Assembly (NCBI RefSeq): GCF_016908465.1
Contig: NZ_JAFBDY010000008.1
Span: forward strand, 1 to 64,000
DNA from: Lysinibacillus composti
GTDB taxonomy: Bacteria; Bacillota; Bacilli; Bacillales_A; Planococcaceae
Length of the DNA stretch: 64,000 bases
Direction of reading: 5' to 3'
This document shows, in pieces, positions 18,771 to 27,851 of the stretch. The notes beneath the pieces were generated by a model that saw only the letters and a program-made list of their open reading frames with translations, ran no database searches and was not told where the DNA came from. Positions within the stretch are counted from its first letter, which is position 1. Each line of letters begins with the position of its first letter. The position numbers were made by a program, and so were the translations under genes.

Positions 18771-18787
18771 TGTTAGGAAAACTTACA
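18771..18787. promoter_or_regulatory. GlnR/TnrA operator
   Basis: TGTTAGGAAAACTTACA matches TGTNA-N7-TNACA perfectly and lies directly upstream of the -35, the position of the upstream GlnR site in the B. subtilis glnRA promoter. Confidence 0.9.
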
Positions 18788-18896
18788 CGCAAGATAAAAC
18801 TGAGAAAAAACTCTATTATTTGAAGAAGAATATTGCGTTAAGTACAGCTATTCTAAATTTTCAATAAACTCCCACACTATGTAAAGAGAAATAAAA

Positions 18897-18933
18897 AAAC
18901 CGCAGAACACGGGTATCCCAATGCCTGCAGTTT
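18897..18933 (-). terminator. Terminator of the permease gene
   Basis: On the minus strand AAACTGCAG pairs with CTGCGGTTT (one G-U) around a 19-base loop, followed by a run of seven T. Confidence 0.7.
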
Positions 18934-18943
18934 CCTAATAAAC

Positions 18944-20395
18944 TTATATAATTCCTGTAAGACTGTACACTAAAATGATGAAGAAACATGCTAGTGTTTT
19001 AAAAATTGTAAGTACAAATATATCCTTATAAGATTGTTTATGGGTCATTCCTGTTACTGCAAGTATTGTAATAACCGCGCCATTATGAGGCAAAGAATCC
19101 ATACCACCTGAGGCCATGGATATTACACGGTGCATTACTTCTGGTGGAATGTTGTATTTGATTGCAGCTTCCATGTATTGCTCACCCATGGCACTTAATG
19201 CAATACCCATACCTCCAGATGCAGATCCCGTAATCCCGGCTAACACATTCGTTGTAACTGCACTGTTTACTAGCGGATTTGTAAATGTCTGCGAAATCCC
19301 ATCACGAACAATTCCAAAACCAGGAAGTGCAGCAATTACACCACCAAAACCATATTCAGCACCTGTGTTCATGGCTGCTAGTAAAGCTCCACCGATACTT
19401 TGGTTGATGCCTACTTTAAAATTCTCAAAAACCGCACTCCAATTAAAGCAAATACTTGCAATAATTCCAATGACAAGGGCTAATTCTACAGACCAGATCC
19501 CAACAACACTTGAAATTTCAATTTTACCGAAAGACTCCATCCCAATGCTAGCAAAATCAAAACCATTTGGATACCAGTTTGGAAGAGAGGCAGTGAAAAA
19601 TTTATTTGTTACTCCTACAAGAACTAAAGGTAAAAATGCCAACAACTGTCGCGCCCAATGAATAGAATCAGTTTTCTTTTCCTCAATTTGGGAAATAGAA
19701 ACATCTGCAGTTGCAGCCATTTCCTTTTGAGCTAACGATGCGTCATCTGCAAAACCTAAGTATCCCTCACCGTTTGCATGTGCTTTCCGTCTACGTGATT
19801 CTAAATATAGCATCCCACAAGTAAATACAAAGATCGCACCAATGATACCAAGAGACGGGGCTGCATAAATATCTGTTTTAAAATATGAGGTAGGGATAAC
19901 GTTTTGTATTTGAGGTGTTCCTGGTAAAGCATCCATCGTAAAGGTAAGCGCTCCTAAAGCAATAGTACCAGGGATTAATCTTTTTGGAATATTTGCTTCT
20001 TGGAATAATTTTACCGAAAATGGATAAACGGCAAAGGCAACAACGAATACACTTACGCCACTATAAGTTAAGATAGCTGTCATCATGACAATTGCTAAAA
20101 TAGCTCTTTTTGCACCAACCACTTTCACGATTGATTTGGAGATTGATTCAGCCACTCCAGACATCTCAACTACTTTTCCGAAAATTGCCCCGAGTAAGAA
20201 CACAGGGAAGTACATTTTAATAAAGTCAACCATTTTTTGCATAAAGATATTAGAGAAAAACGGTAATACATAATTCGGTTCCGTTAAAATTACTGCAAGC
20301 AATGCGCAAAGTGGAGCGAATAAGATAACCGAGAATCCTCGATAAGCAATCAACATAAGAAGTCCTAGCGCTAGTAGTATAATTATTAGATCCAT
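18944..20395 (-). CDS. GntP-family permease
   Basis: A 483-residue membrane protein with about 12-14 hydrophobic segments. Features of the GntP/CitMHS-like group include GAIFGKVVEMSGVAESI, TYSGVSVFVVAFAVYP, the TMDALPGTPQIQNVIPT loop and GGMDSLPHNGAVITILAVTGMTH near the C-terminus. GntP carriers take up sugar acids such as gluconate or glycerate, or hydroxy acids, with protons. Downstream of genes for semialdehyde and beta-hydroxyacid dehydrogenases, it is the likely uptake system of the catabolic cluster. The exact substrate is not readable. Its ATG overlaps a small upstream frame by one base. Confidence 0.85.
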   Translation of the reverse strand: MDLIIILLALGLLMLIAYRGFSVILFAPLCALLAVILTEPNYVLPFFSNIFMQKMVDFIKMYFPVFLLGAIFGKVVEMSGVAESISKSIVKVVGAKRAILAIVMMTAILTYSGVSVFVVAFAVYPFSVKLFQEANIPKRLIPGTIALGALTFTMDALPGTPQIQNVIPTSYFKTDIYAAPSLGIIGAIFVFTCGMLYLESRRRKAHANGEGYLGFADDASLAQKEMAATADVSISQIEEKKTDSIHWARQLLAFLPLVLVGVTNKFFTASLPNWYPNGFDFASIGMESFGKIEISSVVGIWSVELALVIGIIASICFNWSAVFENFKVGINQSIGGALLAAMNTGAEYGFGGVIAALPGFGIVRDGISQTFTNPLVNSAVTTNVLAGITGSASGGMGIALSAMGEQYMEAAIKYNIPPEVMHRVISMASGGMDSLPHNGAVITILAVTGMTHKQSYKDIFVLTIFKTLACFFIILVYSLTGII

Positions 20396-20502
20396 TATTT
20401 AGCACCTTCTTTATTTTTATAGGTATATTCTTTGAATGCTTCAATCAACCTGAATAATAATTCCACAGTTATCTTGAGCACATTTGTAAGCGTTTTCTTC
20501 AT
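20395..20502 (-). CDS. Candidate 35-residue small protein upstream of the permease
   Basis: ATG at 20502 opens MKKTLTNVLKITVELLFRLI and continues to a TAA that overlaps the permease ATG (TAATG). The middle is amphipathic and hydrophobic and the end is basic, ending KNKEGAK. AAGAAGG, the permease ribosome binding site, lies inside it, so the two would be coupled. The upstream site is a modest GGATGAG at 8 bases. A different overlapping minus-strand frame (ending at about 20428, with three cysteines) is also open, so the evidence is not decisive. Function is unknown. It could be a small membrane partner or a leader peptide. Confidence 0.4.
   Translation of the reverse strand: MKKTLTNVLKITVELLFRLIEAFKEYTYKNKEGAK
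20484..20499. promoter_or_regulatory. Candidate catabolite response element (CcpA site)
   Basis: TTGTAAGCGTTTTCTT fits the WTGNAARCGNWWWCAW cre pattern with one mismatch (A to T near the end). It sits about 90 bp before the permease start, and carbon control of a sugar-acid permease is plausible. It overlaps the first codons of the small frame. Confidence 0.45.
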
Positions 20503-20661
20503 AACTATCACTCATCCATGCAAGCCACTTAGAATGACAGAAATGGCCCGCATGGAATATTGATAGTTTTACTGGGATTAATTAAGTGTATTTTTAAGTA
20601 AATTCAGTTATCACTGCGTATTCCACCGCAGTTAACTCATTTTCGATTAAAAATACTAGAT

Positions 20662-22137
20662 TTAACTATGAGACTTAAGGTATGCAGTTTTCCATTCAGT
20701 GAAGAAGTCGATTCCTACACTACCCTGTTCTCTAAATCCGCCAAGACCAGTCCCCTTAATACCGCCAAATGGGAAATGAGGCTCACTGTACATCGTCATC
20801 ATGTTCACATGAGTAAATCCAGCTTGGATATTGTCGATAAAGTGTAGAGCTTTCTCCATATCATTCGTATAGATTGTAGAAGAAAGACCATATTCAATAT
20901 CGTTAGCCCACTCAAGAGCTTCTTCATAAGTATCTACTTCCATAATGCTGATCACTGGGCCAAAGATTTCTTCTTGGGCAATTCTCATTTGCGGCGTAAC
21001 ACCACGGAAGATAGTTGGAGCAACAAAATACCCTTTACTTAGGTCACCTTCAGTTAAGCGGTAGCCCCCTGTAAGTAATTCAGCCCCTTCTTGCTTCCCA
21101 ATTTCAATATAATTCAGGATTTCATTCATCGCCTTTTCTTCAGCAACTGGACCCATCTGATTTTCTTGATTTAGTGGATCTCCTACTTTAAGATTTTTCA
21201 CCTTTTCAACAAGTAGCTCAACAAATTGGTCAGCAATTCCTTTAAGCAGGATTACTCGGCTTGTAGCAGTACAACGTTGACCACTCTCTCCAAATCCACC
21301 TTCAATTACATGAGTTGTTGCTAGTTCTAAATCAGCATCTTCTAATACGACAAAAGGATTTTTCCCACCCATTTCAGCCTGGAAGCGAGCTCCTCTACTA
21401 GCTATAACTTGATTGATTTGGTTTCCAACTGGATTAGAACCTGTGAAAGTAATCGCATTGATATCTTTATGTTTTGCCATCGCATTACCGATAACTGAAC
21501 CAGATCCAGTTACAATATTAATAACTCCTGCTGGTAGATTAACAGACTCATAAGCTTCCATTAATTTATAGCTCACTACTGGTGTAATACTTGCAGGCTT
21601 ATAGACAACAGTACATCCACATACTAATGCAGTCGCGATTTTCCAAGCAGAAATGGCAAGAGGCACATTCCATGGAGTAATGACACCAACAACACCAATT
21701 GGTTCGCGTTTCGTAAATCCACGCACAGTTGCGTCCCAAGATGGAATTGTTTCTCCTTTTAATCGTTCAGCTTCACCTGCTAAAAAGCGCATCGCTCTAA
21801 TCGTACGAATTACTTCTGCATCAGCATCTTTATATGATTTTCCAACCTCAAGAATCAATTGTTCTTTAAATTCTTCTGCATGATCCTCAATGTATTGTGC
21901 TGCTCTATAAACATATTGTCCACGTGAAGGTGCAGCTATATTTTTCCATGCAGGCAATGTTTCTTTTGCAGCTTGAACTGCTTGATTTAATTCTGCTTCA
22001 GTAGATTGTTGGAAAACTCCAAGTTTCATTTCTTTATTTGCTGGGTTTTCGACAACGAATGTATCTCCTGAAGATGAAGGTACAGATTGACCCCCAATAA
22101 TGTTATAGAATTTATTTAAAGTAGTTGTTTGGCTCAT
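20662..22137 (-). CDS. Aldehyde dehydrogenase, alpha-ketoglutarate-semialdehyde dehydrogenase-like
   Basis: A 491-residue NAD(P)-dependent aldehyde dehydrogenase. ATG 22137 is chosen because GGAGAATTGACT precedes it. An upstream ATG at 22161 lacks this. Conserved sites are TPWNVPLAI, the Glu in EMGGKNPFVVLEDADLE, and the nucleophilic Cys in GESGQRCTATSR. The GQRCTATSR form is typical of the YcbD/2,5-dioxopentanoate dehydrogenase branch, which ends oxidative sugar-acid routes. It follows the beta-hydroxyacid dehydrogenase by 24 bp, so the two form an operon. Succinate-semialdehyde or benzaldehyde-type substrates cannot be excluded. Confidence 0.85.
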   Translation of the reverse strand: MSQTTTLNKFYNIIGGQSVPSSSGDTFVVENPANKEMKLGVFQQSTEAELNQAVQAAKETLPAWKNIAAPSRGQYVYRAAQYIEDHAEEFKEQLILEVGKSYKDADAEVIRTIRAMRFLAGEAERLKGETIPSWDATVRGFTKREPIGVVGVITPWNVPLAISAWKIATALVCGCTVVYKPASITPVVSYKLMEAYESVNLPAGVINIVTGSGSVIGNAMAKHKDINAITFTGSNPVGNQINQVIASRGARFQAEMGGKNPFVVLEDADLELATTHVIEGGFGESGQRCTATSRVILLKGIADQFVELLVEKVKNLKVGDPLNQENQMGPVAEEKAMNEILNYIEIGKQEGAELLTGGYRLTEGDLSKGYFVAPTIFRGVTPQMRIAQEEIFGPVISIMEVDTYEEALEWANDIEYGLSSTIYTNDMEKALHFIDNIQAGFTHVNMMTMYSEPHFPFGGIKGTGLGGFREQGSVGIDFFTEWKTAYLKSHS

Positions 22138-22161
22138 AGTCAATTCTCCTATTCTAGTCAT

Positions 22162-23064
22162 TTATTTGATTTCAATTGCTTTTTTTGCTAGATCCTTAGT
22201 CATTAAGTATGCTGCAGACATATCATTATCTCCGTAGCCTTCATTTGCAATCTTCGTATACCAGTCTACTAGTTGTTCACCGATAGGAAGTTTAACTTCA
22301 CATTCCTCAGCCATTTGCTTAGCAATCTTTAAATCTTTTAATAGTAGATTCGTTGTAAAGCCAGGCTCATAGTTATTTTCTGCGATATACTCTTTATAAT
22401 TTCTTTCATAAATTCTACTTTGACCATAGCTCACACTTAAGATCTCAAACATACGTTCATGATCTAAGCCCATGTTTTCACCAAGAGTTAAAGCCTCTCC
22501 AACTGCTTGAGTATAGAAGCCAATCATCAAGTTATTGATTAACTTAATAACCGTTCCGCTATCTGGACTCTCACCTACGTGGAACAAGTTTTTCCCTAAA
22601 ACATCTAATAATGGAAGTACTTCATCAAAATATTCTTTTGGCCCACCCACCATAAATGTTAGGGTTGCATTAACAGCACCAATTACACCACCACTAACTG
22701 GAGCTCCTAAGTACTTTAAGTTATTTTCTTGGCAAACATTAAATATAGTACGGTTCAATTCAGGGTTTACTGTACTTGTATCAATAATCATTAAACCTTC
22801 AGGACTATACTTAATAATCCCTTCTTCATAAAATGTTTTTTCAACAATAGCTGGTGAAGGCAAGCTTAGGAATAGCACGTCTACTTGTTGAACTACTTCT
22901 TTAATGCTTTGACATACTTGTCCACCTAGTTCTTTAAATTTGCTAATTGCAGTTGGATTAATGTCAAAACCATATACTGTATACTCGCTTTTAACTAAAT
23001 TTTCGGACATCGGGAATCCCATATTTCCTAATCCTATAAAACCAAGTCTAATGTTTTCACTCAT
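22162..23064 (-). CDS. Beta-hydroxyacid dehydrogenase (3-hydroxyisobutyrate / tartronate-semialdehyde reductase family)
   Basis: A 300-residue NAD(P)-dependent enzyme. ATG 23064 follows AGGGGAGATAG. The Rossmann motif GFIGLGNMGFPM opens the protein, GAPVSGGVIGA is the substrate-binding signature, and the catalytic lysine lies in KLINNLMIG. The C-terminal helical domain covers about residues 165-290. Family members oxidise 3-hydroxyisobutyrate or reduce tartronate semialdehyde. Placed with an aldehyde dehydrogenase, an alcohol dehydrogenase and a GntP-type carrier, it probably acts in hydroxy- or sugar-acid breakdown. The real substrate needs biochemical data. Confidence 0.85.
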   Translation of the reverse strand: MSENIRLGFIGLGNMGFPMSENLVKSEYTVYGFDINPTAISKFKELGGQVCQSIKEVVQQVDVLFLSLPSPAIVEKTFYEEGIIKYSPEGLMIIDTSTVNPELNRTIFNVCQENNLKYLGAPVSGGVIGAVNATLTFMVGGPKEYFDEVLPLLDVLGKNLFHVGESPDSGTVIKLINNLMIGFYTQAVGEALTLGENMGLDHERMFEILSVSYGQSRIYERNYKEYIAENNYEPGFTTNLLLKDLKIAKQMAEECEVKLPIGEQLVDWYTKIANEGYGDNDMSAAYLMTKDLAKKAIEIK

Positions 23065-23251
23065 TTTTCTATCTCCCCTCATGTAGTTTAAAAATAAATA
23101 TTTGATAGATGAGTGCGTTTACATTTTGTTCATCCAAAAGTACTCTTCCAGCTATCATAATATTTACTAAGGACTTTGCTCCGAATCTATGAACTGACCA
23201 ATAAAATCTAGGGACTAATGAATCTAGTGATGTCCCCCTTATCGTTCAAAA

Positions 23252-24451
23252 TTATGCATTTAGAACTTTCAGGTTTTTATAGTCATAAGTGAAAGCAACT
23301 CGATAAAGCTCGATTATTTCTTCTTTAGTAGGAACTCGTGGGTTATTTCCAGGACTTCCACTAGCTAGTGCATCCGTAGCCATTTTTTCTAGAGAATTTT
23401 CAAATTGTTCTTCATTAATTCCCCAAGATTGCAAATTAGGTATACCTAATTCAATACATAGATGTTTAATAGACAAAACCGTTTTTTCGGCTACTACCTC
23501 ATCAGAATCAGTGTCCACATTTTCTAAAATAGCTCGTCCAATTTGAGCAAGTTTTTCAGTACAACTTTCAAGACTAAAATCTAATACGGCTGACAAAAGC
23601 ATAGCGTTTGAAATGCCATGTGGTACATGGAAAAGCGCACCAATCGGACGAGACATCCCATGAACTAGACATACAGATGAATTAGAAAAAGCAATCCCAG
23701 CTTGCATTGAAGCTAAAGCCATTTGAGATCTCGCTTCTAAATCTTTTCCATCAACATATACGCGTTGAATATTTTCAACAATTAATTTAATTGAGGAAAG
23801 CGCTAGTGTATCAGTTAAAGGATGTGACTTGCGTGAAATATATGCTTCTAATGCATGGCATAGTGCATCAATCCCTGTTGCAACCGTTAACATTTTTGGA
23901 GCTGATTGCGTCAAAATTGGATCAACAATCGCAACCTTTGGAGTTATTTTAGGTTGTTTAATCATCATTTTGATATCTTTCGTTGTATGAGTGACAACAA
24001 GCGCATCCGTTACTTCAGACCCTGTACCCGCTGTTGTTGGGATAGCGATGACTGGAACGAGGTCATTTTCTATTTCTTTCTTCCCACCTACATATTCAAT
24101 TAATTCTGTTTCATTTGTAGCCAATAAAGCGACCGCCTTCGCTGCATCAATACAGCTTCCTCCGCCTAGTGCAACAATTAAATCACAGCTCTGCTCGTTA
24201 AAAATAGTCAAAGCCTCTTCAACATGAGTATCTTTCGTTTCAGAGTCTACTCCTAAGTATATAACTGTTTGAATATTTTCTTTTTGAAGAGATTCAATGA
24301 TTTGGTTAACATAACCTAAATCATTCATAGGCTTGTCACTTATTAATAATGCTTTTGATCCAAACTTACTTGCCTCTTTGCCTAATTTGGAAAGACTGTC
24401 TTTACCGTAATGAATAACATTTGGTATACGTAATTCTCCAGTAAAATTCAT
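23252..24451 (-). CDS. Iron-containing alcohol dehydrogenase
   Basis: A 399-residue group III alcohol dehydrogenase. The N-terminal NAD-binding part has GGGSCIDAAKAVA and IPTTAGTGSEVTDALV. The metal-binding part has DALCHALEAYISRKSHPL with its His, and VHGMSRPIGALFHVPHGISNAML with further His ligands. It would oxidise an alcohol or hydroxy acid with NAD and Fe2+. It is the first gene of the minus-strand cluster, 187 bp upstream of the beta-hydroxyacid dehydrogenase gene, and is divergent from the LuxR-type regulator. Specific substrate (1,3-propanediol, 4-hydroxybutyrate or other) is not readable from sequence. Confidence 0.9.
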   Translation of the reverse strand: MNFTGELRIPNVIHYGKDSLSKLGKEASKFGSKALLISDKPMNDLGYVNQIIESLQKENIQTVIYLGVDSETKDTHVEEALTIFNEQSCDLIVALGGGSCIDAAKAVALLATNETELIEYVGGKKEIENDLVPVIAIPTTAGTGSEVTDALVVTHTTKDIKMMIKQPKITPKVAIVDPILTQSAPKMLTVATGIDALCHALEAYISRKSHPLTDTLALSSIKLIVENIQRVYVDGKDLEARSQMALASMQAGIAFSNSSVCLVHGMSRPIGALFHVPHGISNAMLLSAVLDFSLESCTEKLAQIGRAILENVDTDSDEVVAEKTVLSIKHLCIELGIPNLQSWGINEEQFENSLEKMATDALASGSPGNNPRVPTKEEIIELYRVAFTYDYKNLKVLNA

Positions 24452-24663
24452 AATTCTCCTCCTATAAATTTATATTTTCGCTTCATCTGTCAGAATATTT
24501 GAAAATACTCTCTAAAACTATTATAATTTTCCTAACATTAGAAATATATTCCCCCTTTTCTTAAAATCAGTACACACTTTTTGTAAAAAATAACTAAGTT
24601 TTATATACTTTATTCTATTATTTGACGTATTTTCATATATTTCATGAGGAGAGGTGTCGATAT

Positions 24664-25359
24664 TTGACCGTAGCAAGCAGTTGGAAAATTGATGTAGAAA
24701 GAATGAAAACAATAGACCATATAGATAAAAAACTACTTGAGGTAATGGAAGTTATACTATCAACCTTTTCATTAAAAGAATTGTTACTCTTCAGATATTC
24801 TCCCATCGATCATTTAGCCGAAGGGATTTTTTCAATAACTGACGGAGAGATTAGGAATATCACTTCCATTCGGGATGATGTTAAAACGATTCCTGCCATT
24901 TATGAGGCAATCGATGAACAATGCCCAAAATATTTTGAAGGGATCAATTATCATTTGAAATTTCCAAGAAAGTATATTGTTTCACAAAATAACAACTCGT
25001 TATTCGTTTTACCAGTGCTGTTTAACCAGGTGGTCATTGGCTATTTTCTTGGTACAAAGTTCAAAACACCTTTCAAAGAGCAAATGCTATTTGATGCTAA
25101 AGTTTTTAGTCAGACAATAGGTGAACTCTTCGTAAAACACCAAAGCTTTGACGAAAAAAATTCTATCAAACTGTCAAAGCGTGAATATGAAGTGATGAAA
25201 TGTTTGGCTGTCGGTAATAGCTCTAAGGAAATCTCCAGTTTATTAGCAATTAGTGAAACAACTATAAAGCAATACATTAAAAGTGTGATGGAAAAAACCA
25301 ATACGTCTAATCGGACACATGCAGTAGCATTTTTGTATCAACAAGGGATTTTGAAATAA
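24664..25359 (+). CDS. LuxR-family transcriptional regulator
   Basis: A 231-residue regulator. TTG 24664 follows GAGGAGAGGTG at 9 bases, while the longer frame from 24622 would run through that site. The N-terminal part (about residues 20-155) looks like a GAF-type sensor with an aromatic-rich region. The C-terminal 65 residues are a LuxR/GerE helix-turn-helix (LSKREYEVMKCLAVGNSSKEISSLL). It is divergent from the Fe-alcohol dehydrogenase gene with 212 bp between the starts, so it likely controls the 18944-24451 cluster. No receiver domain is present, so it is a one-component regulator. Confidence 0.82.
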   Translation: MTVASSWKIDVERMKTIDHIDKKLLEVMEVILSTFSLKELLLFRYSPIDHLAEGIFSITDGEIRNITSIRDDVKTIPAIYEAIDEQCPKYFEGINYHLKFPRKYIVSQNNNSLFVLPVLFNQVVIGYFLGTKFKTPFKEQMLFDAKVFSQTIGELFVKHQSFDEKNSIKLSKREYEVMKCLAVGNSSKEISSLLAISETTIKQYIKSVMEKTNTSNRTHAVAFLYQQGILK

Positions 25360-25440
25360 AGGGGCTTACTAGAGGCTTATCATCATGAGGGATATTTTTT
25401 CTTTTAAAGATACAAGATTTAATTAATTTCGATAAAAAAA

Positions 25441-25466
25441 GGGGGCTCTCTTTAAAGAGAATCCCC
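25441..25466 (-). terminator. Terminator of the BI-1 gene
   Basis: On the minus strand GGGGATTCTC pairs with GAGAGCCCC (one bulge), followed by a run of seven T. It lies 7 bp after the stop. Confidence 0.8.
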
Positions 25467-25472
25467 TACATA

Positions 25473-26114
25473 CTAGTTTTTAAAATACGCAGCTATTTCT
25501 AGTAAATTTATAAACATATTAATAAAATTCAAAAACAAGCCGAGCGCCATTCGAATCACTTCATCTTCTCTTACATGATTATGTCGTATAAGATTAAAGT
25601 CATATACCGTGTAAATTGCAAATAGTAGGACGCAAATGGCCGAAAGCACGAGTAAAAACATACTTTCCACTGGGATGAAAATACCAATGAATGAAAACAC
25701 AACCACAACAATTAAAGTGACAAATAAATAAGTGCCCCAATTTGAAATATCAGCTTTTAACGTCAGGCCTAATACCGCTAATAAAATGAATATAATAACT
25801 GTTGAGATAAACACAGATAATACAAGCACGACACCTAAAAAATGAATGAAAAATTGCGTTACCCAAAACAGCATAATCCCCATGAGGAATGGTATTGAAT
25901 ACAAAATAGCATTCGCCAACTTAATCGTACGAACAAAGTACGTAACAATTAATAAGGTGAAACAAATGATAGATAAGGGCAACACAATCCAAGGTGGCAA
26001 CAATATTCCAAGAAATACCCCAATTACCGTCAACACCCACATACAAGCCAAATGCTGCAATATGAGTCTAGTATTTGGACTTCGTGCAAAATGCGCCAAT
26101 GCAAAACCACCCAT
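25473..26114 (-). CDS. Bax inhibitor-1 (BI-1/YetJ-like) membrane protein
   Basis: A 213-residue protein of about seven membrane helices, beginning cytoplasmically with HFARSPNTRLILQHL. The last helices contain CVLLFAIYTVYDFNLIRHNH and the BI-1-type ALGLFLNFINMFINLLEI. Members such as B. subtilis YetJ act as pH-sensitive calcium leak channels, for which a conserved aspartate in the YDFN segment matters and is present. It is downstream of the cobinamide genes by 38 bp and could be co-transcribed, but no functional link is known. Confidence 0.8.
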   Translation of the reverse strand: MGGFALAHFARSPNTRLILQHLACMWVLTVIGVFLGILLPPWIVLPLSIICFTLLIVTYFVRTIKLANAILYSIPFLMGIMLFWVTQFFIHFLGVVLVLSVFISTVIIFILLAVLGLTLKADISNWGTYLFVTLIVVVVFSFIGIFIPVESMFLLVLSAICVLLFAIYTVYDFNLIRHNHVREDEVIRMALGLFLNFINMFINLLEIAAYFKN

Positions 26115-26152
26115 CTTTTTTAATCTAGTATATTTCTATACTTTGGTGGTTA

Positions 26153-26785
26153 TTAATGAGAATTTTCTAGATGCGGCGTTTTTCCTATAAACACAGGCAT
26201 AACGACACCGTTTTCTACTATTAATTTCGTCAAACTTGTACCAATTATTTCTCCGGTGTTCCAAATTTCTTGAATAGGTAATTGACGAATGGCAACGAGT
26301 AGAGCGCGAATGGCCACACCGTGCGTTACGACTACTATTCGCTCGCCGTCGTGTTTCTGCACACAATTATGTAGGAACTCCCCCATCCTCTTGGACACCT
26401 GTTCAAATCTCTCACTTTCAGGGTCTGGATCATACAGTTCTGGACTTTCTGTATAGTGTAAATAACGCTTTGAATCATTTTGTAAAATTTCTTCGATTAA
26501 ACGTCCTTGCCAATTGCCAAGACGGATTTCCTGTAACCGTTTATCTTGAATAATGTTCATTTTTTGATTGGTTAAAATGTTGGCAGTTTGGAGCGCTCTC
26601 TGAGAAGGGCTTGAATACACCGCATGGAAGGTTTCTTGCGCTAGGAAGTCACGAAGTTTTTCAGCGTGTAGTCGACCTGTTGGCGTGAGATTCGAATCTA
26701 GCCAGCCTTGAAGCCTTCCTTCTGCATTCCATTCAGTTTCTCCGTGCCTAATTAAAAAGATTTCAATTTTGTTCATGCCATTCAT
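26153..26785 (-). CDS. cobC: Histidine phosphatase, probable alpha-ribazole phosphatase (CobC)
   Basis: A 210-residue branch-1 histidine phosphatase. The catalytic histidine lies in FLIRHGETEWN (about residue 14), the second in VVTHGVAIRALL (about 150), with Glu in VYSSPSQRALQTA region upstream. It overlaps the end of the CobD-like gene by 23 bases. Next to CobD-, CbiB- and CbiZ-like genes, it most likely removes phosphate from alpha-ribazole-5-phosphate or adenosylcobalamin-5-phosphate in the last step of cobamide assembly. A general phosphoglycerate-type phosphatase cannot be excluded. Either ATG 26785 or 26776 could be the start, and the second has a better-placed GGATG. Confidence 0.82.
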   Translation of the reverse strand: MNGMNKIEIFLIRHGETEWNAEGRLQGWLDSNLTPTGRLHAEKLRDFLAQETFHAVYSSPSQRALQTANILTNQKMNIIQDKRLQEIRLGNWQGRLIEEILQNDSKRYLHYTESPELYDPDPESERFEQVSKRMGEFLHNCVQKHDGERIVVVTHGVAIRALLVAIRQLPIQEIWNTGEIIGTSLTKLIVENGVVMPVFIGKTPHLENSH

Positions 26786-27851
26786 CCATTACTTTCATAA
26801 ACGTTTCCACAGCACGACTTCCCTTCATTCCAATCCGTAGCCACTGTCCATTCATGCCTAAATAATTTTCCGTATGACGAAGAACAATGCCGCGCTTTAA
26901 ACAATAAAAATAGAAATCCCGTGTTTTACTTGGCTCTTTTAGTTGGAAACATAAAAAGTTAGCCGCGCTTTTGGTTACCTCGCAACCACGATTTATTAGA
27001 AAGTCCTCTATTTCTTCTTTTAATTCACGACTTTTTATAATGCTTTCTTCACGGAATGTTTGATCCATTAGACAAATTTCACCTATAGCTAGTGCAAGTG
27101 CATTTACGTTCCAATGGGGTAACTTTTTTGCAAGTTCTTGGACTCGTTGAACGCGTGAAATTAAGTATCCAAGTCGTACACCTGCAATGCCGTACATTTT
27201 CGTCATGGAACGCATTACTGTTACATTTGAATATTGGTTAATGAGAGAAATTACCGAATGCTCTTCGTCAGTCCAATCCATAAATGCTTCGTCGACGAGG
27301 ATCTCACACCCAACTTCTTCACCATACGTGATGAAATCTTCTAACACATCTCGCTTTATTAATGACCCTGTTGGATTATTAGGATTGCACAAATATAAAC
27401 ATGCCGCAGAATTCATCGCATCTTTTATCTGTTGAATCGGTAGTGTGTATTTTTTAATATCTGTTATGGTGATCTCTTCAATATCTGCCCCAGCCGCTTC
27501 TAAAGTCATTTTATATTCAGAAAATGTGGGATGAATTAAAATTACTCGTTTCCCCGCAAACCTTTGTGCAAAAAAGGTTAAAAGTTCTGCAGCACCATTC
27601 CCTACTAAAATTTGAGTAGGCTTTACTTGATGCGATTGTGCAAGAAGCGACCGCAGTGGTTCTGCCTGTGGATGTGGGTATGCTTGAATTTTTGGAAGTA
27701 AATTTGGCCAAGCTTCTTTCACTGCATTTGGAGCTCCTAAAAAATTCACATTTTCACTTAGGTCGAAAACTTGTTCAGGCATGTTGATTCCAAAGTTCTG
27801 GTAGAGCGCTTCATAATTAGCGCCATGGGAAGGAAATTGCAAGGTTAACAC
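26763..27851 (-). CDS. cobD: Threonine-phosphate decarboxylase-like PLP enzyme (CobD)
   Basis: A 362-residue class I/II aminotransferase-fold protein. Key sites are the NPNNPTGSL loop, the Asp in ILVDEAFMDW, and the PLP-lysine in MRSMTKMYGIAGVRLGY (about residue 220), with the C-terminal Arg in WLRIGMKG. CobD makes (R)-1-amino-2-propanol phosphate for the nucleotide loop of cobalamin. HisC is a close relative, but placement next to cbiB and cbiZ favours CobD. It overlaps cbiB by 35 bases, so the cluster is tightly packed. Confidence 0.85.
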   Translation of the reverse strand: MLTLQFPSHGANYEALYQNFGINMPEQVFDLSENVNFLGAPNAVKEAWPNLLPKIQAYPHPQAEPLRSLLAQSHQVKPTQILVGNGAAELLTFFAQRFAGKRVILIHPTFSEYKMTLEAAGADIEEITITDIKKYTLPIQQIKDAMNSAACLYLCNPNNPTGSLIKRDVLEDFITYGEEVGCEILVDEAFMDWTDEEHSVISLINQYSNVTVMRSMTKMYGIAGVRLGYLISRVQRVQELAKKLPHWNVNALALAIGEICLMDQTFREESIIKSRELKEEIEDFLINRGCEVTKSAANFLCFQLKEPSKTRDFYFYCLKRGIVLRHTENYLGMNGQWLRIGMKGSRAVETFMKVMDEWHEQN

